This document shows, one piece after another, positions 9,008 through 19,187 of a stretch of 64,000 nt of DNA. The notes under the pieces were generated by a model. That model saw only the letters and a list, made by a program, of their open reading frames with translations. It made no database searches and was not told the DNA's origin. The stretch lies in contig JADKHK010000013.1 of the NCBI GenBank assembly GCA_016721845.1, positions 2,090,501-2,154,500 on the forward strand, in the 5' to 3' direction. Made by a program: the position numbers and the translations under genes. Each line of letters opens with the position of its first letter. Within the stretch, counting starts at the first letter, position 1. This DNA is from Lysobacterales bacterium. GTDB taxonomy: Bacteria; Pseudomonadota; Gammaproteobacteria; Xanthomonadales; Ahniellaceae.

Positions 9008-9468
9008 CAGCGATCTTCCTCGATGCGCACTTCGCCGGTGAGCCAGGCGATTTCGATGCGCCATTCGCGACGATCGCGGGTCAGGGTGATGCGGCCGCCG
9101 CTGGAACTGCCGTCCGGAAAGAACCGGATCTGGCCCTTGCTGTCGCCGGTCTGCTCGGTGGCTGCAGTCAACAATTTCATTTGCAGCTCCTCGGGCAATT
9201 GCACCGGCGCCTTGTCGGGCACCCGGTAGGTACGTGCTTCGACATCGATTTCGAGCGATCGTTCCTCACCCTTCACGATCGCGAGGCCGCGCGTCTGGCG
9301 CAGTGCCGCGGTCAGGTCACGCACGGCCGCTCGTGTTTTCGCACCGCCGAGGTTGCCGCCAATCACGGCCGCCGCCACGCCCGCGATCAACGCGATCAGC
9401 GTCAGCACGGCCAGCATTTCAATGAGCGAGAAGCCGCGACGCCTGCGCATGATCATGATCCCGGTCAT
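9007..9468 (-). CDS. gspH: Type II secretion minor pseudopilin GspH
   Basis: A 153-residue minor pseudopilin with the prepilin signal RRRRGFSLIEMLAVLTLIAL. Three in-frame ATGs (codons 1, 5 and 7) could serve as start; all keep the basic leader and I keep the longest. The globular part contains ALRQTRGLAIVKGEE and RFFPDGSSSGGRITL, typical of GspH/FimT-like domains. GspH joins the tip complex to the GspG shaft. The gene starts 13 bases after gspG ends. Confidence 0.92.
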   Translation of the reverse strand: MTGIMIMRRRRGFSLIEMLAVLTLIALIAGVAAAVIGGNLGGAKTRAAVRDLTAALRQTRGLAIVKGEERSLEIDVEARTYRVPDKAPVQLPEELQMKLLTAATEQTGDSKGQIRFFPDGSSSGGRITLTRDRREWRIEIAWLTGEVRIEEDR

Positions 9469-9481
9469 CCAGCGCCGAGAC

Positions 9482-9904
9482 TCACTCCCAGTTGCCGATG
9501 TCCTGATCGTTGCCCTCGCCGCCCGGCTTCTTGTCGGCGCCCAGCGACATCAGATCGAACTCGCCGTGCTCGCCCGGCGCCTTGTAGATGAATTCTGTGT
9601 TCCAGCCGTCCTTCAGATCGGACTCCTTCACGTACGGTCCGTTCCAGTCTTCGGCATTGCCCGGCTTGTTGATCAGGTCCTGCAACTGCTGCGGCACTTC
9701 GCCGACGTCCAGCGCGTACATCTCGACCTTCGAACTGGTCGCCGCAAGCTTGGCCTTGGTCGCCTTGACCTTGCCGGTGCCGAGGCGATCGAGCACGTTC
9801 GGCGCGACCACGCCCATGATGATGCCGATCAGCACCAGCACCGCGATCATTTCCACCAGACTGAAGCCCTGGGCCCGGGCACCGCTGAAACTGCGCATCT
9901 TCAT
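9482..9904 (-). CDS. gspG: Type II secretion major pseudopilin GspG
   Basis: GspG (140 residues) is the main subunit of the periplasmic pseudopilus. Its prepilin signal is GARAQGFSLVEMIAVLVLIG with Glu at mature position 5. The globular domain keeps the family landmarks WNGPYVKESDLKDGW, and a C-terminal loop (GADKKPGGEGNDQDIGNW) that corresponds to the calcium-binding region of GspG. The gene lies 4 bases after gspF. The prepilin peptidase that must process it is not encoded in this window. Confidence 0.96.
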   Translation of the reverse strand: MKMRSFSGARAQGFSLVEMIAVLVLIGIIMGVVAPNVLDRLGTGKVKATKAKLAATSSKVEMYALDVGEVPQQLQDLINKPGNAEDWNGPYVKESDLKDGWNTEFIYKAPGEHGEFDLMSLGADKKPGGEGNDQDIGNWE

Positions 9905-9908
9905 CTCG

Positions 9909-11123
9909 TCACTCCACCAAAGTACTCATCGTCAGGATCGGCTGGACGATGGCGAGCATGATCAAGCCGATCAGCACCGTCATCACCGCCGTCAACAAAG
10001 GGACCATCGCCGCGATCAATCGTTCCACGGTATTGCGGACATCGACATCGTAGGTGTCGGCCACTTTCATCAGCATGCCGTCCAGCTCGCCCGCCTCCTC
10101 GCCGACCGCGATCATCTGCAGCGCGAGCTTCGGGAAGCGCTTGGTCGAACCGAGCGCGAAGGCCAGGCCGGAGCCGGTCTTGACGTCCTGTGCCGCCACG
10201 TCGACCGCGGCCGCCAGCACGGTATTGCCCATCACGTTCTTCGCGATCGACAGCGCCGTCAGCAGCGGCACGCCGTTTTCGAGCAGGGTGCCGAGCGTGC
10301 GCGCAAGGCGCGCGGTCTCCACTTTCTGCAGCAGCTCGCCGATCTTGCCGAACCTGAGCAGACGGTTTTCCCAGACGGTGCGCGATTCCGGCATCGCCCA
10401 CTGCTTCGACATCCACCAGATGAAGCCGACGATCGACGCCACCAGCAGCCACCAGAAACTCTCGAGAAATCCGGCCACGGCCAACACGATCTGGGTCAGC
10501 AGCGGCAGCTTGTCGCCCAGCTCCTCGAAGATCGGCTCGAAACTCGGCACCACGAAGACCATCAGCGTGATCACCGCGAAGATCACCATGCACACCAGGA
10601 TCAACGGATAGATCAGCGCATTGATCACCGTGCCCTGCAGCTGACGGGATCGCTCCAGGTATTCGGCCATGCGCTTCAGGGTGTCGGTGAGCGAACCCGA
10701 AACTTCACCGGCACGCACCATGTTCACGTACAGGCGCGAGAACACGCCGTGTTGCTGTTCCAGCGCCGAAGACAGCGTGGTGCCACCGCGCACCGCCTCC
10801 TTGACGCGGTCTACCAGGCGCCGACCCTCTTCGCTGTCGGGCTGTTCGGACAGCATCTGCAGCGCGCGGTCGAGCGGCTGCCCGGCACCGAGCAGGGTCG
10901 CGAGTTGCTGGGTGAACATCACGATCTGGATCTGGTTCATCGCCGGACGGCGCAACAGCTGTTCGAGGCTGAAGCCGCCACCCGCCCCGGCCTCGACCGC
11001 TTCGATCGGCAGGTTGCCGCCGTCCTGCAGGCGCATCACCACTTCGTCGCGCGACGCCGCTTCCATCTGCCCGGCCAGGGTCTCGCCGGTCGGCGCCACG
11101 GCCTTGTACCGGTACAGGGCCAT
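9909..11123 (-). CDS. gspF: Type II secretion inner-membrane platform protein GspF
   Basis: A 404-residue polytopic platform protein with two related T2SSF domains (about residues 70-195 and 270-395), each ending in membrane helices such as LIYPLILVCMVIFAVITLMVF. It carries the start YRYKAVAPTGETLAGQMEA and family motifs RTLGTLLENGVPLLTAL and VGEEAGELDGML. It couples the GspE ATPase to pseudopilus assembly. The gene begins 39 bp after gspE ends. Confidence 0.96.
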   Translation of the reverse strand: MALYRYKAVAPTGETLAGQMEAASRDEVVMRLQDGGNLPIEAVEAGAGGGFSLEQLLRRPAMNQIQIVMFTQQLATLLGAGQPLDRALQMLSEQPDSEEGRRLVDRVKEAVRGGTTLSSALEQQHGVFSRLYVNMVRAGEVSGSLTDTLKRMAEYLERSRQLQGTVINALIYPLILVCMVIFAVITLMVFVVPSFEPIFEELGDKLPLLTQIVLAVAGFLESFWWLLVASIVGFIWWMSKQWAMPESRTVWENRLLRFGKIGELLQKVETARLARTLGTLLENGVPLLTALSIAKNVMGNTVLAAAVDVAAQDVKTGSGLAFALGSTKRFPKLALQMIAVGEEAGELDGMLMKVADTYDVDVRNTVERLIAAMVPLLTAVMTVLIGLIMLAIVQPILTMSTLVE

Positions 11124-11162
11124 CAGCGCGCTCCGTCACGCGCGTCGGCGCGCGGCATCGGA

Positions 11163-12911
11163 TCAGGCGTCCTGGCAGACACGCATCACTTCCTCGATCG
11201 TGGTCGTGCCGGACAAGGCCTTGATCAAGCCATCCTCGTACATCGTGCGCATGCCTTGCTCGCGCGCAGCCTGCTCGATCACGCCCATGTCGGCGTGCTT
11301 CATCACCAGACGACGCAGCGGATCGCTCATCACCAGGAACTCCATGATCGTGGTGCGGCCGAGATAACCGGTCGGTGTCAGGTTCGACGGCGTCGGCTTG
11401 AACAGACGGATCGGCCGGTCTTCGGTGTACTGCTCCAGCTTGAATTCCTGGACGACTTCCGGCATCGCCAGATAGGGCTGAGCATGTGTCGGTTCGACAC
11501 GGCGCACCAGGCGCTGCGCGAGGATGCCGTTCACGGTCGACGACAACAGATAGTCCTCGACGCCCATGTCGAGCAGGCGGGTGATGCCGCCGGCGGCGTT
11601 GTTGGTGTGCAGGGTCGACAGCACCAGGTGTCCGGTCAGCGCCGACTGGATCGCGATCTTCGCGGTTTCCAGGTCGCGCATTTCACCGATCATGATGATG
11701 TCCGGATCCTGGCGCACGATCGAACGCAGCGCGTGCGCGAAGTCGAGGCCGATCTGCGGTTTGGCCTGGATCTGGTTGATGCCCTCGATCTGGTATTCGA
11801 CCGGATCCTCGACGGTGATGATCTTCACGTCCGGCGTATTGATCTTGCTCAGCGCGGTGTACAGCGTCGTGGTCTTGCCGGAACCGGTCGGGCCGGTGAC
11901 CAGCATGATGCCGTGCGGCAGGTTCAGCACGTCGAGGAAGCGCGGCAGGAACTGGTCGGTGAAGCCGAGCTTGTGGAAGTCGAGCACCACCGATTCGCGA
12001 TCGAGGATGCGCATGACCACCGACTCGCCATAGCTGGTCGGCATCGTGCTGACGCGCAGGTCGAGCTCCTTGCCCTGCACGCGCAACATGATGCGGCCGT
12101 CCTGCGGCAGGCGGCGCTCGGCGATATTGAGCTTGGCCATGATCTTGACGCGCGAGATCACGGCGGCGGTCGAACTGGCCGGCGGCGACTCGACTTCTTC
12201 GAGCACGCCGTCGATGCGGTAGCGCACCTTGAGCCGGTTCTCGAACGGTTCGATGTGGATGTCGGACGCGCGCGCCTCGACGGCACGCTGGATCACCAGG
12301 TTGACGAGACGGATGACCGGCGCTTCCGACGCGAGATCGCGCAGGTGCTCGACATCGTCTTCGGAGCGGGTCGCGTCATCGGACAGGTTCTCGACGATCG
12401 TGCCCATCGCCGAACGGCCGGAACCGTAGTAGCGCTCGATCAGATCGTCGATTTCCGAACGCAGGCCGACACGCACCTGCACGTCCTTGCCAGTGGCGAG
12501 CTGCATCGCCTCGGCCGGATACGGGTCTTGCGGCTCGGCCACAAGCAGGCTGACCTGGGTCTCGTCCTCGCCGATCGGCACGACGTGGTACTGCTTCAGG
12601 AAGCGCGTCGAGACCTGCACGTTCGGCGGCGGTGCATCCGGGCATTCCTTGGCCGAGAGCAGCGGCAGCTTCATCACCTCGGCCAGGGCCTCGGCAGCAT
12701 CGCGCTCGGAGACCAGACCGAGCCGGGTCATCAGCGAGATGAAATCGCCTTCCGGATTCTCCTCGTGCAGTCGGCGGGCGCGACCGAGATCGGCCTCCTT
12801 GAGACGACCGCGGGCGATCATCTGCGCACTGATGCGCTCGTCGAAGCTCGGTTCGGCGCGGACGGGCGCTTCCGGCGCTGCGGTATCGGTATCGGTGTCG
12901 ATCTCGGTCAT
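11163..12911 (-). CDS. gspE: Type II secretion assembly ATPase GspE
   Basis: This cytoplasmic ATPase (582 residues) powers pseudopilus assembly. I start at the ATG at 12911 (MTEIDTDTDT), which overlaps the stop of the upstream membrane-protein gene as ATGA; the longer in-frame reading covers that gene. The N-terminal domain binds GspL. Walker A is GPTGSGKT (340-347); the Walker B region reads DPDIIMIGEMRD and the His box LSTLHTNNAAGG. The segment that in many GspE proteins carries four zinc-binding cysteines has none here (LVRRVEPTHAQPYLAM, then PTGYLGRTTIMEF). Confidence 0.96.
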   Translation of the reverse strand: MTEIDTDTDTAAPEAPVRAEPSFDERISAQMIARGRLKEADLGRARRLHEENPEGDFISLMTRLGLVSERDAAEALAEVMKLPLLSAKECPDAPPPNVQVSTRFLKQYHVVPIGEDETQVSLLVAEPQDPYPAEAMQLATGKDVQVRVGLRSEIDDLIERYYGSGRSAMGTIVENLSDDATRSEDDVEHLRDLASEAPVIRLVNLVIQRAVEARASDIHIEPFENRLKVRYRIDGVLEEVESPPASSTAAVISRVKIMAKLNIAERRLPQDGRIMLRVQGKELDLRVSTMPTSYGESVVMRILDRESVVLDFHKLGFTDQFLPRFLDVLNLPHGIMLVTGPTGSGKTTTLYTALSKINTPDVKIITVEDPVEYQIEGINQIQAKPQIGLDFAHALRSIVRQDPDIIMIGEMRDLETAKIAIQSALTGHLVLSTLHTNNAAGGITRLLDMGVEDYLLSSTVNGILAQRLVRRVEPTHAQPYLAMPEVVQEFKLEQYTEDRPIRLFKPTPSNLTPTGYLGRTTIMEFLVMSDPLRRLVMKHADMGVIEQAAREQGMRTMYEDGLIKALSGTTTIEEVMRVCQDA

Positions 12912-13684
12912 GGCGAACCCGGGGGTGGAGACTGCGTTGGACCATTCTGACCGGGCGCGGGTTCCGGCTCGGCCAGCGCACTGCCTTGCAGCGCCCGCAG
13001 GAACGTACCATTCAAGGCGATCCAAAGCGCGACCGGCGCAAGAACGGGCACGATCAGCGTGCCGAACTGCGACCAGATCGCGATCAGTTCGAGATTCATC
13101 CAGTGGCTGGAGAGGATGGCGACGACGTCGTTGTTCGCGGCCAGTGCGACCTGCTGCGCGACCGCGGGTGCAACCCCGGCATCGACCAGGCCGGTGGACG
13201 CCGCCGAGGTCATCTCGAAGCCCGCGACCTTGAGCGCATTGCCGACCAGCGCGAATACCTGGGTGATCGGCAACACCACCAGACCGACCAGGATCTTTGG
13301 CCAGTAGCGGTCGCTCCACAAGGCCGTCGCGGCGGTCAGGCCGACATAGATCGGCAATCCGTAGCAAAACTTCAAGGCGTCGAAGCTGATGTCGACGATG
13401 AACTGCGAATCCGGCAGTCCGCCGATCGCATGTGTCGCCGCATACAGCGACAACTTCACCTGCTGATAAGACTGCGTCGCCGCCTGGAACAACTCGGGCA
13501 TCCACGCAGTCAGTACCCAGTGCGCGGCGCGGATCACCGGGAACACGATCATCGTGCGCAACGCAAACCAGACCGCGAAGGAGAACGCGAGCCACATCAC
13601 CGCCACGGCGAAGAACGTGCCGAGCCGAATCGAACGCGCGGCGTCTTCGGTCGACACTTGCTCGATGGAATCCTGCTCGCTCAT
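12908..13684 (-). CDS. Polytopic membrane protein, probably exosortase-H-associated family
   Basis: The 258-residue product starts at the ATG at 13684 (MSEQDSIEQVST); a longer reading would run into purL. It has an N-terminal helix (GTFFAVAVMWLAFSFAVWFA), FPVIRAAHWVLTAWMPELF, two central helices (YGLPIYVGLTAATALW, ILVGLVVLPITQVFALVG) and a C-terminal one (IVPVLAPVALWIAL). This order and the WMPELF and LAPVALW signatures resemble the membrane protein family found with exosortase H, but I cannot confirm that without a profile search. Its stop overlaps the gspE start (ATGA) and it begins 4 bp after purL, so it leads the secretion operon. Confidence 0.55.
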   Translation of the reverse strand: MSEQDSIEQVSTEDAARSIRLGTFFAVAVMWLAFSFAVWFALRTMIVFPVIRAAHWVLTAWMPELFQAATQSYQQVKLSLYAATHAIGGLPDSQFIVDISFDALKFCYGLPIYVGLTAATALWSDRYWPKILVGLVVLPITQVFALVGNALKVAGFEMTSAASTGLVDAGVAPAVAQQVALAANNDVVAILSSHWMNLELIAIWSQFGTLIVPVLAPVALWIALNGTFLRALQGSALAEPEPAPGQNGPTQSPPPGSP

Positions 13685-13688
13685 CACG

Positions 13689-16600
13689 TCAACCCAACCA
13701 CACGCGCGCATTGCGGAACATGCGCAACCAGGGACTTGCCTCACCGAACGAGCGCGGCGCCCAGCTCATTTGCGCCGAGCGATGCACGCGCTCCGGATGC
13801 GGCATCAGGATCGTGACACGACCGTCGGGAATGGTGAATGCCGTGGCCCCGCCCGGCGAGCCGTTCGGATTGGCCCGGATAGCGCTCGGTGGCAAGCCCG
13901 TCGGCATCGACGAAGCGCATCGCGGCGAGTGCCTGCGTCGCATGCTCGGGCGCGTCGAACTCCGCGCGGCCCTCGCCATGCGCCACGGCGATCGGTGCCC
14001 GCGTACCCGCCATCCCGGCGAACAGGATGGACGGCGAATCGAGCACTTCGACGGCGCTGGCGCGGCCTTCGAATTGTTCCGACCGATTGCGCCGGAAGCG
14101 CGGCCAATGTACGGCGCCCGGCACCAAGTGCTTGATCGACGCGAACATCTGGCAGCCGTTGCAGACGCCGAGCGCGAACTTGCCGGTGTCGGCGAAGAAG
14201 GCACCGAACTGAGCGGCGAGATCGCCGTGATAGAGGATCGACGACGCCCAGCCGCGCCCGGCGCCGAGCACGTCGCCATAGCTGAAACCGCCGCAGGCAG
14301 CGAGACCGTGATAGTTCGCGAGGCGGTCGCGGCCTTCGATCAGGTCGGTCATGTGCACGTCGTAGCAGTCGAAGCCGGCGCGCGTGAACGCGGCCGCCAT
14401 TTCGACTTCCGAGTTCACACCCTGCTCGCGCAGGATGGCGACCTTGGGGCGGGCGCCGGTGGCGATATACGGTGCCGCGACATCGTCTTCAGGGTCGAAC
14501 GGCAGCACCGCCGACAGGGCATGCGCACCGCCGATCACCGATGCCCGTTCCTCGTCGGCGCAACGCGGATCATCGCGACGCACTTGCATGGCGTGACTGA
14601 CCGAGTGCCAGATCGCGAGCAGGTCGGCAAGCGCGTGCTCGGACAGGACGTCGCCGCCGCGCGAGACGCGGATGCGCGGCGTCGCGCAAGGCGTGGCGAG
14701 CGGACGCGCGAGGGACGCGAGACCATGCTTCGCCAACAGGGTTTCGAACGCGCCGCGGTCTGCATCGGCCACTTGCACCAGCACGCCGAGTTCTTCGTTG
14801 AACAATTCGGACAAGGCATCGCGGTGCACAGCGATGTCGAGACCGCACCGGCTCGCGAACGCCATCTCGCACAGCGCCGCGAAGGCGCCGCCGTCGGAAC
14901 GGTCGTGCCAGGCGCGCAACACTGGGCGCAGATCGGCGAGCGCGTCGAAGAAGCCGCGGAACCGAGCAGCATCATCGAGATCGGGGGCGACGTCTCCGAG
15001 CTGGTTGAAACACTGTGCGAGGATCGACCCACCCAGTCGCGTCTGGCCGGCGCCGAGATCGAGCAACCAGATGGTGCTGGCGCCGAGATCGGTGCGCAGC
15101 TCGGGCGTCAACGCGGCGCGGACATCCCCGACGCGTGCGAACGCGGACACGATCAGGGAGACCGGCGCGACCACGCGCTGCTCGCGTTCGCCGTCATGGA
15201 AGCTCGCCTGCATCGACAGCGAATCCTTGCCGACCGGGATCGACAGCGACAGCGCCGGACAGAGCGCCATGCCCACCGCTTTCACGGCCTCGAACAGCGC
15301 CGCGTCTTCGCCCGGATGACCGACTGCCGCCATCCAGTTCGCCGACAACTTGATCTCGTCGAGTGCCGCGACCGGCGCCGACAGGAGGTTCGTCAAGGCC
15401 TCGCCGACAGCCATGCGCGCGGAAGCGGCGGCATCGATCAGCGCCAATGGCGTGCGTTCACCCACCGCCATTGCCTCGCCGGCGTGACCGGCAAAATCGA
15501 GCAGGGTCAGCGCGGCATCGGCGACCGGCACCTGATACGGCCCGACCATCGGATCACGCGCGCACAGTCCGCCGACCGAACGGTCGCCGATGGTCACAAG
15601 GAAACTCTTGCCGGCCACCGACGGGTGCGCGAGCACACGCGGGATCGCTTCTTCCAGCGTCACGCCGGAGAGGTCGAGCGGTTTCAACTTCGGCGCGACA
15701 TGGCGCGTATCGCGGTGCATTTTCGGCGCCTTGCCGAACAACACGTCGAGCGGCAGATCGACCGGCGTAGCACCAAGCAGCGGATCGGCGACGGTCAGAT
15801 GACGCGCCGCGGTGGCGTGACCGACGACCGCATGGATGCAGCGTTCGCGCCGGCAGATCGCCTCGAATTCGGCGAGGCGTTCGGGCCGCACGCCGAGCAC
15901 GTAGCGTTCCTGCGCCTCGTTGCACCAGATCTGCATCGGACTGAGGCCGGGTTCGTCGTTCGGAATCTTGCGCAGGTCGATGCGGCCGCCGACTTCCGAG
16001 TCGTTCAGCAGTTCCGGAATCGCATTCGACAAGCCGCCGGCACCGACGTCGTGAATGCTGACGATCGGGTTGTCGGCGCCCATCGACCAGCAGCGATCGA
16101 TGACCTCCTGGCAACGCCGCTCCATCTCCGGGTTGTCGCGTTGTACCGAGGCGAAATCGAGCGCTTCGCTGGACGTGCCCGATGCCACCGACGACGCCGC
16201 GCCGCCACCGAGGCCGATCAGCATCGCCGGGCCGCCGAGCACGATGACCGCGTCGCCGTCCTGCAGGCGCAGCTTTTCGACATGTTCGGCCTTGATGCTG
16301 GCGAGGCCGCCGGCGAGCATGATCGGCTTGTCGTAGCCGCGCGTCAGCGTGGCGTGTTCGGGATGCTCGAAACTGCGGAAGTAGCCGAGCAGGGCCGGGC
16401 GTCCGAATTCGTTGTTGAACGCGGCGCCACCGAGTGGACCGTCGCGCATGATCTCGAAGGCACTGGCCATCCGCGGCGGCGTGGCCCGCGCCTGCTCCCA
16501 CGGGGCCGGTGCGCCGGGAATGCGCAGATGCGACACGGTAAAGCCGGTCAGGCCGGCTTTCGGCTTCGCGCCGCGGCCGGTCGCACCCTCGTCGCGGATC

Positions 16601-17526
16601 TCGCCGCCGGCGCCGGTACTCGCGCCCGGGAATGGCGAGATGGCGGTCGGGTGGTTGTGGGTTTCGCACTTGATCGCGAACGCCGTGTCTTCGCCGAGCG
16701 CGCGCCAGCGCCGCGTCGCCGGGTCGGCCTGCATGCGTTCGGCCATTCCGTTGGCGATGACCGCGGCATTGTCGTGATACGCCGACAGCGTGTGCGCCGG
16801 TGTCGTGGAATGGGTGTGCTTGATCATCTGGAACAGCGACTTCGGCTGCGCCTCGCCGTCGATGCGCCAAGTCGCGTTGAACACCTTGTGGCGGCAATGC
16901 TCGGAATTCGCCTGCGCGAACATCATCAGTTCGGCATCGCTCGGATCGCGGCCGAGACGGCCATAGGCGTCGGCCAGATAGTCGATCTCGTCGCCGCTGA
17001 GCGCCAGCCCGAGTTCGGCATTCGCCGCCATCAGCGCGGAACGCGCATCACCCGCCAGCGCCACACGCGCCAGTGGCCGTGCCGATTCATGCCGGAACAG
17101 CGCGGCGACGCCCTCGGCACTGCGAAACAGCGACTGCGTCATCGGATCATGCAGGGTCTTCAGCACGCGCGCCCGGGCCGCATCGTCCAGCGCCGACAAG
17201 CCCTCGACGCGATAACGCATGCCGCGCTCGGCCCGATCCAGCGTCAGGCCGGCGCCTCGCAGGATGTCGGTGGCCTTGCTCGCCCACGGTGAAATGGTCC
17301 CGAGCCGCGGCAGGACGAGCACGTCGTCGGCCGTCAGCGCGGCCGCCACACCGACCGCATCGAGCAGCGTCGCAAGGCGCGCATCCGCAGCGGCATCGAT
17401 CCCGTCCAGTGCATAGACGACCCGGGCCGCGGTCACGCACACCGGGCCGCCGCTGCCGCCGAGACGCTCGTTCAAGCGGTCACGGCGGAACGCGGACAGG
17501 ATTTCGCGGCCGTCGAGCAGCATCAT
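13689..17526 (-). CDS. purL: Phosphoribosylformylglycinamidine synthase PurL (apparent frameshift near the 3' end)
   Basis: PurL converts FGAR, glutamine and ATP to FGAM in purine synthesis. The start is the ATG at 17526 with AGGTG about 9 bases upstream. Large ATP-binding synthase domains are followed by the glutaminase domain with its nucleophile in LGVCNGCQMF. After ERYP the frame runs into nonsense (GQSERLAGRGHG), while the next frame gives the true end (ANPNGSPGGATAFT, MPHPERV, RMFRNARVWLG). One extra C in the CCC run at 13874-13876 explains it. Corrected length is about 1,279 residues, normal for the large PurL. Uncorrected, the product would lose the catalytic His and Glu in MPHPER. 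Confidence 0.93.
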
Positions 17527-17600
17527 CGCGGGAACACCTGAAAAAATGGGCGGCAAGGATAGCCGATCACCCGGAACCGCCGTCAGGCGCGGGTCTGCAG

Positions 17601-17629
17601 AAAAAATGACGCCGCCCGGGGGCGGCGTC
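17601..17629 (-). terminator. Rho-independent terminator of dsbC
   Basis: Read on the minus strand, GACGCCGCCC pairs with GGGCGGCGTC (10 bp) around a very short loop and is followed at once by six T residues (17606-17601). It lies 28 bases after the dsbC stop and separates dsbC from purL. Confidence 0.88.
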
Positions 17630-17656
17630 GGCAGGCCTGTGGTCCAGGTCGGCTGT

Positions 17657-18379
17657 TTACTTGGTGGCGTCGATCGCGACCAGACGCTCCAGCATCTGGG
17701 CCGGCGGCACGTAGCCGCCGATCTGCGAACCGTCGCCGGCCACGATCATCGGGGTACCGTTCACGCCGAGCTTCTGGCCGAGCGCAAAATCGTCCGCCAC
17801 CGGGTTGTCGCAGGTCTTCTTTTCCTGCTCCATGCCGGCCTTGGCGTCGGTGAACGCCTTCTGCTTGTCGGCCGAGCACCACACCGTGACGGCCTTGTCG
17901 AACGAGGGCGTGTTCAGACCGGAGCGCGGGAAGAACAGGTAATCGATGGTGATGCCGAGGTTGTTGTACTCGGCGATCTGCTGATGCAGCTTGCGGCAGT
18001 AGCCGCAGTCGATGTCGGTGAAAATGGTGACGCGATGCTTTTCGCTCTTCGCCGGGAACGAAATCATGCGGTCCCTCGGCACGCCGGCCAGCGCCGCCTT
18101 GCGCATGATCGACTTCTTTTCCTCGGTCAGGTCGCGCTTGTTGGCGATGTCGTAGACCATGCCCTGGACGAGGTACTTGCCGTCGGCGCTGACGTACAGC
18201 ACCTGGCCGGACAAGGTCACTTCGTAGAAGCCGGTGAGCTTGGACTCGCCGATCGAATCGATCTGCGCGCTCGGCACCAGCGCCTTGATGGCTTCGCGGA
18301 CCTTGGCTTCGCTGGCGGCGTCGGCCTGGACCGTGGCGCTGGCGGCGATCGCCAACGAAAAGATGACACGCTTGAGCAT
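17657..18379 (-). CDS. dsbC: Periplasmic disulfide isomerase DsbC
   Basis: DsbC reshuffles wrong disulfides in periplasmic proteins. The 240-residue product starts at the ATG at 18379 with AAGGA about 8 bases upstream, and has a Sec signal peptide ending near VQADA. The dimerisation domain (about 22-85) precedes the thioredoxin domain with active site CGYC (C125, C128) and the cis-proline loop GTPMI. A second cysteine pair is visible in VTVWCSADKQ and KKTCDNP, as in other DsbC. In many relatives dsbC follows xerD directly; here the RHS chain separates them. Confidence 0.95.
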   Translation of the reverse strand: MLKRVIFSLAIAASATVQADAASEAKVREAIKALVPSAQIDSIGESKLTGFYEVTLSGQVLYVSADGKYLVQGMVYDIANKRDLTEEKKSIMRKAALAGVPRDRMISFPAKSEKHRVTIFTDIDCGYCRKLHQQIAEYNNLGITIDYLFFPRSGLNTPSFDKAVTVWCSADKQKAFTDAKAGMEQEKKTCDNPVADDFALGQKLGVNGTPMIVAGDGSQIGGYVPPAQMLERLVAIDATK

Positions 18380-18532
18380 CGGGGAATTCCTTGTAGGTGG
18401 GACGCCGTCTGCTGCGGCACCGACCCTAGACCGGCACCGGCGCGGAAAGTTCACGGCGGAACCGGCATTGTTGCAGAGGCAGGAGGGCTCGGCCAAGCCA
18501 AGGCTGTCGCACCGCCTGCGCCCCACAGCTGG

Positions 18533-19187
18533 CGCGGCCGGCCACGCCCGAGAAGCTCACGCCGACCGGCGCCTTGCCGCCGGTGATCTGGCCGTTGCCG
18601 TCGTACGTGTACGTCCAGACGTGGCCAAACACGTCCTGCACCGAACTCAGGTTCGTGCCCGTCCAGGTGTAGCTCACCGAGCGACCGGCACGATCCGTGA
18701 TCGTTGTCGGCTGGCCGTTCGTGTAGGTGAACGCCAGCACCAGCGCGTCGCGGTCGTCGCGCACTGCGCTGATCAATCCGTCCCCATTGCGCACGAAGCG
18801 CACCGACACGTCGTGGCGATCGCCATACGCGACGATCTTCCCGTCCGCGTCGTAGTCCACCCAGTCGCCGCCGGTGTTGCTCCAGCGCCAGCCGCTCACC
18901 GGCTCGCCGTTCACTTCCTGCGTCGTCTTGCGCATGAAGAAGCGATCGTCGAACACGAACAAGTCGCCCGAGCCTTCGAACACCGAACCGGCACGGTCGA
19001 TCGTCTTCACCGACCCGTCCAAAGCGTCATACGTGAACTGCAAATCCGCCCACGCCGGGTTCACGTACCAGCGGCCGTTCAACCACGAGCGCTCCACCGA
19101 TACCGCACCGCCCAGCACCTTCACGCTCAGATCCGTGTGCGACTCCTTGTACTCGCCATTGGGACCAGTCACTTGGCCCGCTTGGGC
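18533..19187 (-). repeat. Direct repeat of the RHS 5' region (pairs with 22573-23309)
   Basis: The stretch matches the head of RHS copy B almost base for base, apart from a 78-bp deletion whose ends share CGCC and scattered third-position changes. Such homology permits recombination between copies. Confidence 0.85.

Noticed and set aside
9588..12950. Plus-strand open frame of 1,120 codons across gspE-gspG
   Set aside because: It is antisense to the secretion genes, rich in Arg, His, Gln and Asp as expected for the complement of GC-rich coding sequence, and has no recognisable domain.
13432..17292. Plus-strand open frame of 1,286 codons across purL
   Set aside because: Antisense to purL with low-complexity composition and no domain; the minus-strand frame has clear PurL motifs.
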